From assembly GCA_025769875.1 (NCBI GenBank), contig JAGFNK010000181.1, positions 30,459 through 94,458 on the forward strand: a stretch of DNA of 64,000 bases, written 5' to 3'. A program made the translations under genes and the position numbers. A model generated the notes under the pieces. The model saw nothing but the letters and a program-made list of their open reading frames with translations. It was not told where the DNA came from and did not search any database. Shown one piece after another: positions 1 through 13,143 of this stretch (position 1 is the first letter of the stretch; every line of letters begins with the position of its first letter). The stretch comes from Russula earlei. Taxonomy: Eukaryota > Basidiomycota > Agaricomycetes > Russulales > Russulaceae.

Positions 1-885
1 ATGGGGGATGAAAAGAAAAAGAAAGAATGCACCACAGGCTAGTGGCATGAGACAACAGGCTGTTGACCATGTCTTTGTATTTCACAACATCTTGCATAAA
101 AATGAATGGAAAGTGCACAAACACAGTTTAACATGCAAAATCACACCCACAGCAATTGAGGAGAGGGAGTAGGGTATGAGAGAGTGGTCATAAAAACAAA
201 CAGGAAAATGCACCTGGTCAGTGCAATGTGCAAGAAATGTGCACATGATAGAGAAAGTAACAAAAACAATAAAAATTGAAAAATGTGGAGGTCTATGCAT
301 GAAAATTATAGAGCTCCTGCTGTGACATCAATCACCATGCCCAATGTCATCCAGGGGATTGGGGGCCAGAGGGTCAAAGCATCAGGGGCCTGCTTGAAAG
401 AAGGCTGATGGGATATGCAGCACAAGTGTGACTGCCCATGGAAAAGAGGGGCAACTGTAGTGTGCTCAAAAAAAGAAAACTTTCACACTAAGTTACAAAC
501 AGGGGCTGCTCATGATGTGTACTCTGCTGTCCTCTCTTCTCCACACTGTTGTGATTCCCAAGCACAAATGAGCTTGATCACGAGCACACAAGGCTGAGTG
601 AGGGATCCCCTCACTTGACATTCATACCCAGTAGCAATATAGAGTATCTGAGTGGAGCTGGTTAATTAAACCCACTCCAGACCTGGCCTAGCATATTACA
701 GTAGATGTCAATTGGCTCAACATTCATTCCATTCTTTTGAATAAGTCTCTGTTTAGTTTCTGCCTACTTAAAGGAGTAGATAGTTCACCCTTGTCCCTCA
801 GTGATTGCTCATGCATGCAAGTCACTGAGGTGCATTCCCACTTACTTATCATTCCTTATGTTTTATAAAGCTCATACCTGAATAG

Positions 886-971
886 TACAGTCATTACATT
901 ATTCAGGTAAATATATCCAAAGTGATCACTCATAGGTGCAAGTCACTAAGTACAGTCATTACATTATTCAG
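886..971. repeat. Short direct repeat, two 21-bp copies
   Basis: A 21-bp unit beginning TACAGTCATTACATT occurs at 886-906 and again at 951-971. The spacer also contains a CAAGTCACT motif that resembles the sequence just upstream of the first copy. It looks like a local duplication inside a decayed repeat; no function is implied. Confidence 0.6.
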
Positions 972-1216
972 TGATTCTCATGTGTGTGAATGTTGCAGGT
1001 CTCCTCAGACGCTGCATACACTCACTTAAAACAATCCTTCCATAGCCTCAATAGATCATTGATTTCTTACACACACCCCTCCCTCTCCTCCAGCCCACTC
1101 TCCCTCTTTCCAGGCTCTGCCATCCTTCCAAACTCTCCCCCAATGAAGCAACCATGATCATGTTCAACATCTCATGAGTGTTAAGGCTCCAAAGTGCCTT
1201 AAATAAGATCAATGGT

Positions 1217-2153
1217 TGTGTCTATGAACACGTCCTACCAATGCAGATATGCTTGAGTCAAGCAAGCAGTACTTGTGGAGGGAAGGAGTGCTAGATCCTT
1301 CTAGAGTATGGCAATAAGATGAAAGGGGCTCTGCATATGGGATAGGAGTCAACTGTTTGGGATTGACAAACTAAGTTGAGCTTAAGGCTCAACTCCTATG
1401 AACTGGGGGCTTTATATAGCCCTCAGGGATAAGGTTCTCACTACTTGTAAGTACTGGTCAGTGCTATAGTAGCAAGGACAGCTCATAGAGGCAATAGTTG
1501 CTTCTGTGTAAATGATCTCAGTGTTGGAAGCATTAAGTGCTTCCATAGTAGCAATCTTGGTGTCATAAGTACTTTCCCAATCAGGGAAGTGACATACATG
1601 GCAGTACAGGAACATCTGGGACAGAAGCAATGCAACTCATTGCTTCTTCCACATGTCTTCAGAAAGATACAATCAATGCACTCTGAATACAATATCAAGG
1701 AACATAAATGGTCAAGATTTGATGCACACATGATGCAAATGATGTGGTCCATAATTCAGGTGTTCTGGCATCTTCTGGACCCCAAACCACTCAGTAACAA
1801 AAGGTCCCCAGTGTTGCCTTGTAGTCTGTTCTAAGGTTATTCGAGGTAGTCTGATAACATGTTTTAGGGTCTATAGTATCTTCATCAGCATCCAATACAA
1901 GGGCCTTAGGGTCATCCTAAAGGGTCCTTAGAAGGCTTCTAATATTGTCCTTTACTGTTAGATGGGTTGTCACCAAGTAGGGCTTGTCGTATGTCAATTG
2001 TGCCTAGAATCAATCATGCCACAATGCATGTATGATATTGTGGACACCTCTCCTCACCCCTTTTGGCTGTGTGGACAGGGTGGCACCATGGAGCCCAGGT
2101 TTCCTCTAATAAGGGTCCTTCAAGGGCCCTCTCCAGAAAATGGTTCATGACAG
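1217..2153 (-). repeat. Solo LTR, family A (TGTCATGAACC...), minus strand, diverged
   Basis: Read on the minus strand from 2153, it starts TGTCATGAACC and follows the solo LTRs at 49981 and 57291: CCCTTGAAGGACCC, then AGAGGTGTCCACAATATC, then GACATAC. The similarity weakens past about 1800, although a TATATAAAG box-like motif (minus strand, near 1412) fits an LTR promoter. The far end near 1217 is uncertain and I see no target duplication, so it is probably an old, partly rearranged copy. Confidence 0.55.
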
Positions 2154-3608
2154 CAAACAGTTGAGTATGTGCTCCTGTCCTGTCCACAATATGATGATGC
2201 ACACTGGAGACACCTGTCATCAGGAGGCCACCCATGTCACCTAGCCCACTGCTTGACCACCCAAAGTGGGCTCAGAGCACACTTCAGTTCCTGGAAGAAA
2301 GGCTTGCTTTACTGATGGAAAATGAATACCTGGGAGGGAATGAGGAAGTACCACAATAGGAGTAGAGAGCAATCATGAACAAAGACAAAGACCACTGCAC
2401 ACTACACCTAATTAAACACTGCCTTAACACATGAGTGGCTTAGCTATAACCACAAATGCCTGAGCATAATACATAGCTACCCAGCCCATGACCACCTCTG
2501 TACCATGCAGTATGCACTGCAGAATAAAAAATTGATAAAACAAAAGTCCATCACAAATGGGTCTGTGAAGTGGTCAGAATAAAAAATTCACCAGGCCATT
2601 CCTGTCGGACCTCCAATTTCTATTTCAAGTCCTGATACAACTAACCCCTGGTCCCGGAATCAGGACCCGAAACGCCCTTGATCTGATTGCTCTGCGCTCT
2701 GCACGGCTCCGAGCTGTACCTCTACGTATCCTGTTGCTTTGTGCGTCTCTCGGCTCTCACGTTGCTTACTCATACGCGTTTTACTTAAATTTTCTTTCCG
2801 TGCGCGGCTCAATCTGAACGTCTTCTCCTTGAAACCGGTTGATGCCGCGGTCCCAATCACCCGTCGAATACTCGTAACATACAGTAGTTCATGAAAAAAT
2901 ATCTTTGCCATGGTAAACGTATATGAACTCCGCTGCACTGATGACTGTCCTCGTTCTCTCCCCATTCTCATGCCTTGAGCTTTTCGCATCTTGCTGCGCT
3001 AGACGTCCGTAGTTACCTCTCGCTCGGTTCTAAACCAAAAGTGTCCATGATGCGATTTACGCAGAACGGTCGGTAATTCCCGGGTTGAGCGAAAGATCGC
3101 AACGTCGCGCGTGCGGACACTGACCCTGAATTCTGTGCTTCAGCTGCGTTTGATCCTAGGTATCGCGTTGCATGACGGGTGGCGTGTATCTCCTTTGCGG
3201 CGTAAAACTCGGTTAGCGTAGGAACTTTTCAGGCGCCCAGGTCAACACAACTCCGCGCGCCACATGGGGTTGATTCGAACAGAGTTCGAGAATAACAATT
3301 ACTTGATGGATGAAACAGAAGCAATGTCGTGCTAGGTAACAAAAGTAGTTTTACACGTGACACGAGAAAACGTTGGAGGGATACACAGCAAATTCGAGAT
3401 GAGGACCCTGCGATGAAAGCGAAGTAGGTATATCGACCTGGAGAAGAGATAGTAAGCATGAAGCTTAGCAATGATCAATCGTCTAGTGGTCTATGCTCAG
3501 ACAGTCGCAGGCACAGTAGCAAGAAAGGACTCGGAACTGGACCAAAGTTCGAGGAGGAGGAGAATACCACGGAAAAAAAATTGTTCAAAGTGATGGGGCC
3601 AGATCTCA

Positions 3609-5235
3609 CTACTGCCCGCCAATTTTTGTGCGCCACTGATTCATACTTGAGCCCGTGTAAGGGGCGCCACCGGACAAAGGGGGACCCGAAGGGGCCATCC
3701 CTGAATCAACTGACGAGTACAGCGGAGACCGCGACGGTCGCGATTGTGGTTGTGCGACCTGTAACACTTCATGAACGCGCGAAGCATGATGAAGCGCTGG
3801 ATGTACAGTACCGGATGTGAGTTAGATAAGGTTGCCTGCTCGTACCCTCCGCCCCCTCTACCTCCGTACGAATTTCCTTGAAGTTGAGAACCCGACGAGT
3901 AGTAATTTTCTGGGCTCCCGGTGGGGGTAGACGAGGACGACGTTGAGCTCTGGTATGTCCCCGGCGAGTGAGAGGGAGGAAAAAATGGCGACGAGAGTGT
4001 CTGAAGGGAATAATTGTCAGAAGATGAAGAAGACCGTGTGAAGCACTATAACGGCTGGTGAGGGCTTTTTTTGGGGGGAGGGGAAGTTGACCGGAAGGAT
4101 AACAAAAGATTAGAATATACCTCGCTCTTTGTGTGAACAGATGATGCTGCTCGCTCGCGAAGTGGATCTCCAACATTGAGCGGGGGTATGACAGGCTGTG
4201 CCGTCGCCCAGGCTGGATGTATAGCCCTCCCATGATCACCACGAACGCTTCCCCAATAGGAAGAGCCTGTAATGTGTTCTGGTCCGCCCGTACTCGTAGA
4301 TGGTACACTCGTGGGCAGCTGAGATGTATGGGATGTGTAGGCATGAGAATGCATAGGCGTGTCAGGGTAGTGATGAGAATGAAGTGAGACCAGTGAAGAG
4401 ACCTCGGATGGTGGGTGGTCATGAACGTTAATCGATGAAAGGTGGGGAAGACGTGGGCCGGAAGCGGAGATGTGACTCGCTGAATACTCATTGGTGGGGT
4501 AGCCGTAGGACGAAAGCGTTGCATGTGGCGAGGAAACACCTGAATTATCACCATATCCCAACCCTATGCCAGGATGTGAACTACCGCGCGATGGTGCCAG
4601 GTCTCGTGCAGGATCCTGACCGTCCGCCTGATACTCAAAATCATGGGCGGCTGGAAAATCTTCTCCTGTATCACCTACAGTCGAAGGGTCGAGTAACGCG
4701 TTGGCATCCGGCCGCCGCTTCTTACGGGAGTTATTGGGCCTCCTCCGGTAGACATAGTCAGGGTATTTGGAGTTAAAGGTCTCCTTAAGACGCTTGGCTT
4801 GATCGAGATAGAACTGCTTGTCCGCCTTGAATGGATAAGTAAGTGGTAGGAAAGTACGCCACGGTCTGATCTATTCACCATGTCCATCGAATTCCACTCC
4901 TTGCTCAATATCTTGCTGATGTCACCAGTGCGCATGGTCTGGTTGGCCGCAGAAACCTGAGGTCTCCTGCGGCGTGCAAAGATCATGAACGCGTTCATGG
5001 GCCGTCGAGGCGTGCCATCAGAATTAAGTGCTTGGGAGGTCAGTTGAGTGTCCTCTAAGGAAAAGGTCAGCCAAGTGGACCCTGGGCCATTCAGCCATGA
5101 CCGACCCTGTGCCATATCCTCTGCCTTTGCTGACGTGCGACGGTGGTTATACGACACCCCATCGTCGGAATTGGCATGGGGGCTATTCCTGTCTGAGCGG
5201 GGACGCCGGTATGCACCAGAGTCCTGAGCTGGCAT
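3609..5235 (-). CDS. HMG-box (SOX/MATA-like) transcription factor
   Basis: Predicted DNA-binding transcription factor of 481 residues. Four exons read 5235-4879, 4825-4121, 4045-3812 and 3758-3609; the introns are GT-AG (53, 75 and 53 bp), all phase 0, and the stop is TAG. The HMG box spans about residues 76-150: it opens RRPMNAFMIFARRRR, has SKEWNSMD in the middle, and closes KYPDYVYRRRP followed by a basic NNSRKKRR tail. The first intron cuts inside the box. The rest is Ser/Pro/Gly-rich and low in complexity, as in fungal activators. The start is the first ATG of a frame open through the box. Fungal relatives include Ste11/Prf1/Rop1-type mating regulators, but no homeodomain, pheromone or receptor gene lies nearby, so a mating-type role is not supported. 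The last exon is the least certain. Confidence 0.85.
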
Positions 5236-8200
5236 TGGATTGTTGTACCAGAGAGTCCAGACGGCTCATGACACAACAGTGGCAGACACGAGCGCAGACG
5301 AAAGGTGGAGGAAACGCGTCTTGAAGTACGTGAGCGGCGATGTCGCGCGGGTAAGTCAGGCGAGCGAACTGCGGCGTGATCGGGGCGTGGCTGTCGCGGT
5401 TATCCGAGTTTCCAGAGTGGTGGCGGCTTATGAGAGCAAGCAGGCCCCAGAGTGGTGGTTGGGGTCTGGGTTGTGAAGTTCAGTGTATAAACTTTGTCAA
5501 CCGCGGACGAAGGGGGGAACGGCAGTCCCAAATCACCTGAGCGCGCTGGGTTTTTGATGGTATGACTGTGAGGACGGGATCAAAGCGAAGCAACTGACCT
5601 CTGGGAAAGGGAATCTGGTGATCTCTTGTTCGTCGCCCCATGGTCATTGACACCGGCTAGGGAGGTGCTATAACAGACACCCTTGAAACGGCTGTGCTCC
5701 TCACGCTTGGGCCCATGAACGTGGCTCGACCAATCGACGGTTTCCCCGCCATGCTCAAACCCTTTTCCCATAATTATCGAAGATTCCACAAAGGCAAACG
5801 CCAGCTGAAATCCAAAGTCCAGGCGCCTCAGGTTGCCTTTTAGAATTGTTCCTCGGCCTTTTCCCTGCCCTTCTGGGCTAGCCTCAATTCGAAGCTACTC
5901 GCTCAGCGCCGTTCAGCGCCCAAATGCGGACCTAGGTCCTTGTTTCTCCACAACCTTCAAGGCATCAGTCAAAGCGAAGTTCTTCAAGCTCTCGCGGCCG
6001 CTTACCTCCCCCACGTCGCTCATTCTATCAGGTTCTCATCCTGAAAATCAGTGTAACGAGTATTTCGATGGTTGTAAGTTGTGAGTCACAAGATCATCTC
6101 CCACGCCCCTCGCACCGCACTCAGCCAGCTCGACATAGGCGCAGCCCGTGTACCTTCTGACTGCGTTTGGAGAGCTTGATCGCACGTTGGACGTGTCCAC
6201 TTCCGCACTCTTCTCGCAGCGTTTGAGGACAGCATAACGTTGCCCTATTGCAATACACATAACTGCATCGTGCAATGAGCAGGTGGGCACGCGCTTGATT
6301 GTTCTCCGGGGTGTGGAAACCTTAAGGGGAACCCGGAGTGTTCCCTAAAAGATTCCTGACAGATACGCCGCCTCAACAGCAGGTCGTTGTCACCCTTGGT
6401 GATGAGATGGTCGTACTGACCTTTCTGGTCATGGTTTCACGAGGCACCGCCGACTGCCGAACCGGCTGCATCGGCTGTTGTTGAGCCCCGATGAACCGAG
6501 TCTGATGAACAGTTTCAAAATATAATCTGTTCTTTTCATTGTGAAGCCCACCGTTGATCCTTCGTGTGGTTCGGAATTCACAATGTCTCAGTCTTGCTGT
6601 CCTTTGGAAGCAACAATCGAGCGTTCAAGAACGAAGGAAAAATTACCTGCCCTGGTGCCTGAAATAATCCTGACAGTTTCCGCGACGCGGTTCTAAGCAA
6701 AAATCGTCTCGAGGGGTCGCTGAGCGCTGATACGTTTGGGGTAGCGCCCCGCCCATCCCTGCCACGTGTCATGTTGCGGGAGTGTTTGATGCTCTATCCA
6801 GTAGGCGCGTGTGGATTGGAAATGAAAGGTGGTGTGGGTTCAAAGGCGCGTTTATTACCTAAACGTACACACATCATCGTATCCGTCAATGACCGTCATC
6901 CGCTCAATGCCGACGAGCCACCAATTCTCGGAATCAAACAAAAACAAAAATTACCTTGTTCATGGAGAGAGAGATCCCCCAGAAAAAGCAAAATGAAGCT
7001 GGTGGTCCTCCCAAAGCCAAAAGTTTTGCCACGCTACGGAGGTTCCGTCCCACGTTCGAACCCCCAAAGCATTCCTGGTCAGGGGGGGGAGTATTAGGTA
7101 ATTCCCACCCTCTCCGCTGCGTGCGACGCATTCCGGGTGGAGATAGCAGAGGTCAAGCCAAAAAGGGGACATCACCCACACCTGTCCCTACTGATACTGT
7201 GTTTATATATATGTGTCCTGATATGTGCACCTGGCTTTCGTGCTTTGGGTAGTTGCTGAGGGAAATCGTAGAGTTCATAACTTCGTGACCGTTGATCATG
7301 GTCACAAACCCAAAACCCTCATAACATAGCGGGAAAGTTCAAACACGTCCATGCGACCACCCGTGCATGATATGCGATGCAACCTGTACCGGGGCCTATA
7401 AGGGCCGATTACGTTCCGCGTGACATTACGCGCGCGATTAACGATTCGAGCGCCACCGTTGCGGGGGAATTAGGCCCGTCAGTGTCCAGAATCTTTTTCA
7501 CAAGTGCGTCTGAAACCGTCCCAAGTTTCCGCCTACTGCTACCGCGCTTGCATGTAGCAAATCCAAATCAGGACGCATTTCAAGGGGAGGAATTCGAGAG
7601 TCGTGTGCAATGATTCTCAACACGTATGCTGAGGACGTGTCGTAGAAGGAATACCTGGACGCCTTGGGAACAGTGAAGGATAAAAGGGGAAATCGAACCA
7701 ACTGCCATAGTTGACCTGAACAGGGAGAGGGCTTTAAGGTCGCCGCGTAAACGATATGATCGAGATATGGGGTAGCTTCCAACAACTAGACGAATTCAGT
7801 AAAGCGCTGATGCCCGAAAACTAGGTTTCACGTACGAGTGAGCACCCCTGCGGAGAACCTTGACAAAAAGGGTCGTGATAGCAATGTCCGCATTTGCCTC
7901 GTACCTGAATCAGCGTGAGTCAGCCTAGACTTAGGGATCAGCGGCAAGGAAGCGAATAAACATGCGATTACACGGCAAAAGAGGCAGACGAAAGGATCCA
8001 CGACTCCTGACGTGGGTCCACGAGGGAGTAGCTGAGAAGCCCGACCTCTTCGGTAGCCAGGGGAGGAAGCGCGCGCGGGGGCAATCACCCCTAGATAAAT
8101 GCTCGCAACACGCCAACTGCCGTGACCGTGGGACGTAGAAAGTTTATCTGTGGCGTTTACAGCAGCCAATAGCATGGCAGTGGGTAGTTGTCCAATTCGC

Positions 8201-8663
8201 TCGAAAAAGGGAACGAGCGCGTGAACGAAGGACGTAAGAGCCAAGGGCGTTCCTTTTGTGCTGTACCAATGTGATAGTCCCCGTTGCTGATAATCCTTAC
8301 ACGTAATTGAGACATGCGCGACGAACCCTGAAGCTCGAGGGGACTCCTAATCGTAACAGCGTTCAACAACCACGGATTCTGTTCGGCGAATGAGATCGAC
8401 GACGTGTCGTAGCCTTCCTGCGGATCAGGAACCCATATCTGGATCTGTAAGCAATGGTACCCGTTCTCCAGGCGTGTTGGATACTCTCTTGAGTGACGTC
8501 TTGGCTTGCCAAAACAGTAGATGACTGACTGATTCGTTCATTCAAGACGAGCTGCAACACCCCACCCCCACCAGATCCAGTCAGTGGCTGCGTCACGTGA
8601 CAGCGTGTCGCAACGCGTCGTTTGGTTTGGCGGGGGCCGTCGTTACAAGCACTCGTGCAACCA
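5236..8663. other. Intergenic region, no gene supported
   Basis: About 3.4 kb of CpG-normal host DNA between the divergent HMG-box and BRCT genes. Several open frames of 60-140 codons occur on both strands, but none has recognisable motifs, consistent introns or low-complexity patterns typical of coding sequence. It probably holds the two promoters and perhaps a non-coding transcript. A TATATATATG stretch lies near 7205. Confidence 0.5.
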
Positions 8664-11600
8664 ATGTCGATCTTTGACGGAGTCAAGTTCTTCTGCACTT
8701 CCACTCTCTCACACAAGCAGAACGCTGATCTTACCCGGTTATTGGAACATAATGGCGGGGAGTCGGTTCCTCTGGCCGAGGCGAACACATATCATCACCC
8801 TCTCCCTTGATTATGAGGGACAAGATGGTGCGAAGGAAGGATCAGCCACAGTCACCGTATGTTTCTCCTCCGCTCTCCCACGCGTACTTGTGAACCACTA
8901 AGCTTCTAGGATCACTGGGTCGAGCGTTCTTTGATCCTTGGGAGACTTCAGCTGTGAGTGATCTCTCTATCTTGCCAGTGTCAACTTATCACAGTTCTAG
9001 GGTGCAGCACTTCTCCCCAGATCCTACAATGCTTTTCTCAGGTGTTGTGGCGTGTGCGACCGATGTTCGTTCTACCTTCTGCTCTTTCTATCACCCGTTT
9101 CACTTGCTTTTTATAGCTTGCCCCGTCTGACGCAGAAGTACTTTCCGCCGGAGTCACCGCGCTTGGAGGGCAGTGGCGTGCCGGACTAACACGCGATGTC
9201 ACACACCTCTTTGCTGTTCGTCCCGGAACCGAGAAGTATCAGACTGCGTTACGCTATCGAGAGGAAACGCAGATCAAGGTGCTCGTTCCCCATTGGTTTG
9301 ACGATTCTGTGCGCCTCGGTATTCGCGGTCTTTCTACTTCTCCGTACGAGTGGCCTGAACCTGCTATTCTAACTCATGGGAAGCCAAGTCCCGAGACATG
9401 TCAAGTGGGGGATGACGTATTACGACGCCAGAACAAGCTATCGCAAGGCCAAAGGGCATTGTACAAAGCTGTGCTTATGACAGCGGAGCAGGAATTGAAA
9501 CTGGGCCATGCCAAGAGGCGCGATATATGGGGCAGTAGGCGCATATTACTAAGTCCTGATCTTGATCTTTCCGACGATCGTCAGCATGCCATTGAAGCTG
9601 GTATTATCCGTTCGGGAGGAGTCGTCGTGGAATACGATGCTCAGCATGCGAACGCGGACTACGAATTCGACATTCTTGTTGCGCGGTATCGTTGGGGACC
9701 TCTTTACGTCCAGGTAAACTGCTATCCCGTCGATGTAGATTCAAGTTGCACTTCCCTAGCTGACTCTCTCCACAGGGCGTAAAGGAGCGAAAGCTTGTCG
9801 GGTCACTTATATGGCTATTTCATGTAGAGTCTACGGGGACCATCAGCTCGCCCACGGCCCAGTTACTTCATTATCCTATCACTAAGAAACCCATTGAGAC
9901 GTTCTCTGCACACGTGCGTGTATTTCCTTATCAGCACAAAACAGACTTGCTTATCACTTGTAGGAGATCACGGTGACAAATTATACCGGCGATGCTCGCG
10001 ATTATCTCAAAAAACTCATTAGACTTATGGGAGCGACCTTTACGCCTAGCATGTCTGGGAAAAATACTGTGCTCGTAGCTGCATAGTACGTCCATCCAAG
10101 GTGCTACCTTATCCTGTTGATCGCTTTATCTCGTTTCTACAGCATGTCTGGGAATAAGGCAACGAAGGCACGTAACTGGTCCATCCCAATCGTGAACCAC
10201 ACATGGCTAGAGGATTGCTTCATTCAATGGAGAAACCTTTCTGTTGGGCTCGAAAGATACGTCGTTTTCCCACCCGGCCTCGATTTCTCCACACACCTCG
10301 GCGAGCGCGGCATTCAACGTGAAATTATCTACGAGTCACTTCCGGACCTCATGGCAGAGATGGCGCAGCCTAACGTCAACCCCACAGAAAAGGGTTCGAA
10401 TCATCACAATGGAGAGAATCTGTCTCTGTTGCTCAGGAAAACGCCCAAAGCTCGCATTGCCCGAGAAGCGGATTGCGTAATGGGTCGACCCGAGACTGAA
10501 CACGGGGAGGATGTTGATGCACAATCTCAACTAGGTGTTCAAGGGCTAGCAGAGGATCATGTGCAAGCGGTTGAACTATTGCCCTCTCGCGCGTCAGTTC
10601 GAAATGCAGAGCTTGAGCGCGCGATAGGATCGTCTGGACAAGGAATTCATGGCTCCTCTTCATTACAGCGCTTTTCTCCCCCACCCCAACGAACAAATGA
10701 AGCTCCGTCAGGTAGCAAGCCCCGTCGCAGAGTCGACCAAGAGACAGCGGAGGGCGTGTTGTCTCCGTCAAGGATGTCAGAGCATTCTAAGGCTGGCTTT
10801 CCTGTCAGGAACTCGTCCCGGAACTCGCCGTCGATACCTCGCGCGACGACCCCGCTTCGGATAGAATCCGTCCTCGTGCCACATATAGGGACAGGCGAGG
10901 CCCTAGGGAGGTCTCCACAACAACTGGCGATGTCTACTAGCCCGGTTAAAGCCAATCCAAAGGACCGTGCCTCTCATTCGAAGTTGATTTCCGGAGAGCA
11001 CCCCCTGCCTATGCCAGCCTTCACAGATGACGCGACCCAGGATGGGAAGGAGGGGCCATCAAGACGGACATCTCGCCGCAGTGCGGCTAGCAAGGCTACT
11101 CGGCGTTTAAGGGAGGAAGTGATGCCTGATGTCGTCAATTTTGAAAAGGAAATGCGGCGCGGTCACGTGCGAGCTGTCAACCTCGAAAGTGAGCAGGGGG
11201 AGGAAAAGACTTACAGAGCTCTGAAAGCATCGGACAAGGGAAAGAAGCGTCCATCGGTTCAGCACGCGGTGGATGGCAATGTGTCCTCTGATGGTGAACA
11301 CGAACGCAAAAAGCGGCGCCTCGATGATGCAAAGGCTCATGATCACTTCAAGCACCTCGATGGCGGTGGGCGCGTAAGCATAACGGGGGCCGATCCTCAG
11401 AACACGGGTGGGGCTAAGGGTAACAAAATGAAGCAATCCTTCGGCGGAGAGTCCAGGCGAGTCAACTCTTCGCAACTTTGTTTGCTGGCTGACGGATCAC
11501 AGTGGAATATCCGTGGGGATCCTGGCCACACAAGTCAATCTGGACGAAGGCGAAGAAAGGGTGAGGTGGAAACGTTTTTGAGTTTACACCGTGTCATTTT

Positions 11601-12287
11601 CATCTGGTCAGGCATTAGCAAAGCTTGGAGCTAGGGTCGGTGTGAGGCCGGACGAGTGCACTCACTTGGTTGTCAAAACCCTCGCACGCACGGAAAAGCT
11701 CCTCTGTGCCATGGCAGTAGCTCCTGCCGTCGTGACCGAGAAGTGGGTCCGTGATTCCATTGTAGCCAAGAAGATACTCCGTGGGTAGTTCCCGTCTGGT
11801 TCACTTCAATACTTGACTGTAACTTTTTTTGCGTAGCTGCCGACGCATACGCACTTGCCGACCCTGTTAACGAGAAGAAATGGGAGTTTAAGCTCGCCGA
11901 CGCCCTGAAGCGTGCCAAGGCAAATAGAGGCCAGCTTTTCGCAGGTAAAGTTTTCTATGTGACGAACAAGGTGCCGCTGGATAAGAAACTACTGAAGAAC
12001 GTCGTATCGGCGCACGGTGGACAGGTGAGCATTTTCAAATTGCCCACAAACCGGCACCAAGTGACGGGCGGCTTGGGCCACAGTTACGCCACCAAAACCC
12101 TACCCTCCGTATGCTGACCGACAAGCGGTCGGATCGTCACTACGTGATTTCTTGTCTCGAGGACGTCTCGATATGGCGGCCTTTTGCTGAAGCAGGCCAT
12201 GCCATTTATTCCCAGGAACTCATCCTCAGCGCAGCTCTCACACAGGAAATCCGTCTCAATGCCGAGGTTCGACTTGACACCCTATGA
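8664..12287 (+). CDS. Six-BRCT DNA-damage scaffold, Brc1/Rtt107 type (one apparent frameshift)
   Basis: Homologue of the Brc1/Rtt107 genome-stability scaffold, which binds phosphorylated H2A at stalled forks. My model has 11 exons: 8664-8856, 8910-8953, 9001-9064, 9117-9713, 9776-9913, 9964-10085, 10143-11450, 11503-11560, 11612-11780, 11837-12024 and 12084-12287, about 1027 residues. Four N-terminal BRCT repeats carry the landmarks IFDGVKFF, DHWVERSLILGRL, LFSGVVACAT, VKVLVPHWFDDS-like and SIPIVNHTWLEDCF. A roughly 430-residue charged Ser-rich linker follows, then two C-terminal BRCTs (ILATQVNLDEGEER, PDECTHLV, VVTEKWVRDS, YVISCLEDVSIW). All parts fit the family order. Exon 1 needs a one-base shift near 8784, and the exons sum to 3n+1 bases, so this allele is broken or the sequence has an indel. 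The 11451-11502 intron has a weak GTCCAG donor. Confidence 0.85.
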
Positions 12288-12464
12288 TGAATGTCGTCGT
12301 CAACAGCGAAGTTAGTTTGGGTCAAGTCCATGGCCTTTGGTTATTAGGGAAGGAAAGTTTATACAGTCGACTCTGTCCTAACCCATAGCTGTAGTAACCC
12401 ATATCTATAAAAACTATGCATAGGATCTTGTGTCCATGAGTTGTGTTGTGTTACTAATCAAACT
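12288..12464. other. 3' flank of the BRCT gene
   Basis: Short non-coding stretch after the TGA at 12285-12287. CpG drops abruptly at about 12.43 kb, where the transposon block begins. Confidence 0.5.
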
Positions 12465-12711
12465 TAGGCCCCATACAGCAATAACAGCAATGAAACTTTT
12501 GCAAACTTTTGGAAATTTTGGGGTTTCTGGAGTCACTTGTGTGACAGGAGTACTCATTGTGACATCACATAATATCATAATATCAGAAGTTTTTTGCGGG
12601 GTTTCTCAGCATTTGCATTTGCCAGACAGTCACAAGGTGCAGGCATGGAGGCATGTCCACATGTCCACTGTGTGACAGAATGCCCCATCTTTGTCCTGTG
12701 CAATCATCACT

Positions 12712-13143
12712 ATGCAAACCCACTTGAGTCTCTCTGCATCTGAGGATGACACAATTATCCATCAGGGTAGTGTTTCCCAGGAAAATGCTTGCTGGACCAC
12801 CAAGGATGAGGCTGCAATGATAGAATTCCTTTCCCACAATCTGGATGGTGCCACTGTGAACAACATGTACAAGGATTCAGTCTTCAAAGGTGTGGTGGAT
12901 ATGCTTAAGGCTACTTGTAAGAAAGGTGCAAAAAAGACTGCATCCTCATGCAAATCAAAGTGGTTGTGGGTAATGTATTTCTTTTCTATGTGTTTTACTT
13001 GTATTCTGACTTTGTATGACTAGTTGAAGACAACATATTGCAACGTTGTCCAGTTGAAGTCAACATTAGGCATTCTATACAGTGATGAGAATGGGGTGGA
13101 TGTGAACAATGACACAAGAGCACAGTGGGATGAGATGGTCAAG
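12712..13143 (+). pseudogene. Myb/SANT-like Harbinger partner, exons 1-2 (remnant)
   Basis: Exon 1 (12712-12969) contains WTTKDEAAMIEFL, an NNMYKDSVFKG stretch and SCKSKW, matching the SANT-like DNA-binding region of the intact copy at 34108 (WTTEEEAAFLLFL, NAMFKDLTFNQ, MCKSKWQR). Exon 2 (13024-13143) reads LKTTYCNVVQLKST then SDENGVDV and ends at a GTATGTG donor. Harbinger Myb partners help bring the transposase to DNA. The gene cannot be made normally because exon 3 is now over 10 kb away. Start chosen at the ATG preceding the conserved region. Confidence 0.65.

Larger units (their letters stand above)
1..2600. other. CpG-depleted repeat block, no intact gene
   Basis: This stretch is rich in TG and CA and has very few CG dinucleotides, unlike the DNA from about 2600 onward. 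No open frame here resembles a conserved protein. The recognisable content is a minus-strand solo LTR (about 1217-2153) and a short direct repeat near 886-971. It is best read as old methylated and mutated transposon debris. Confidence 0.6.

Noticed and set aside
886..971. CRISPR-like array
   Set aside because: Only two copies, no regular spacers, and the genome is eukaryotic.
3458..3820. Plus-strand open frame of 120 codons
   Set aside because: It lies opposite the last exons of the HMG-box gene, whose exon phases and Pro/Ser-rich product are consistent; the plus frame has no domain.
3609..5235. Mating-type locus
   Set aside because: An HMG box alone is not enough. No homeodomain pair, pheromone precursor, receptor or MIP gene is nearby.
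7054..7065. GTTCGAACCCC, a B-box-like motif suggesting a tRNA gene
   Set aside because: No A box or foldable cloverleaf on either strand around it.
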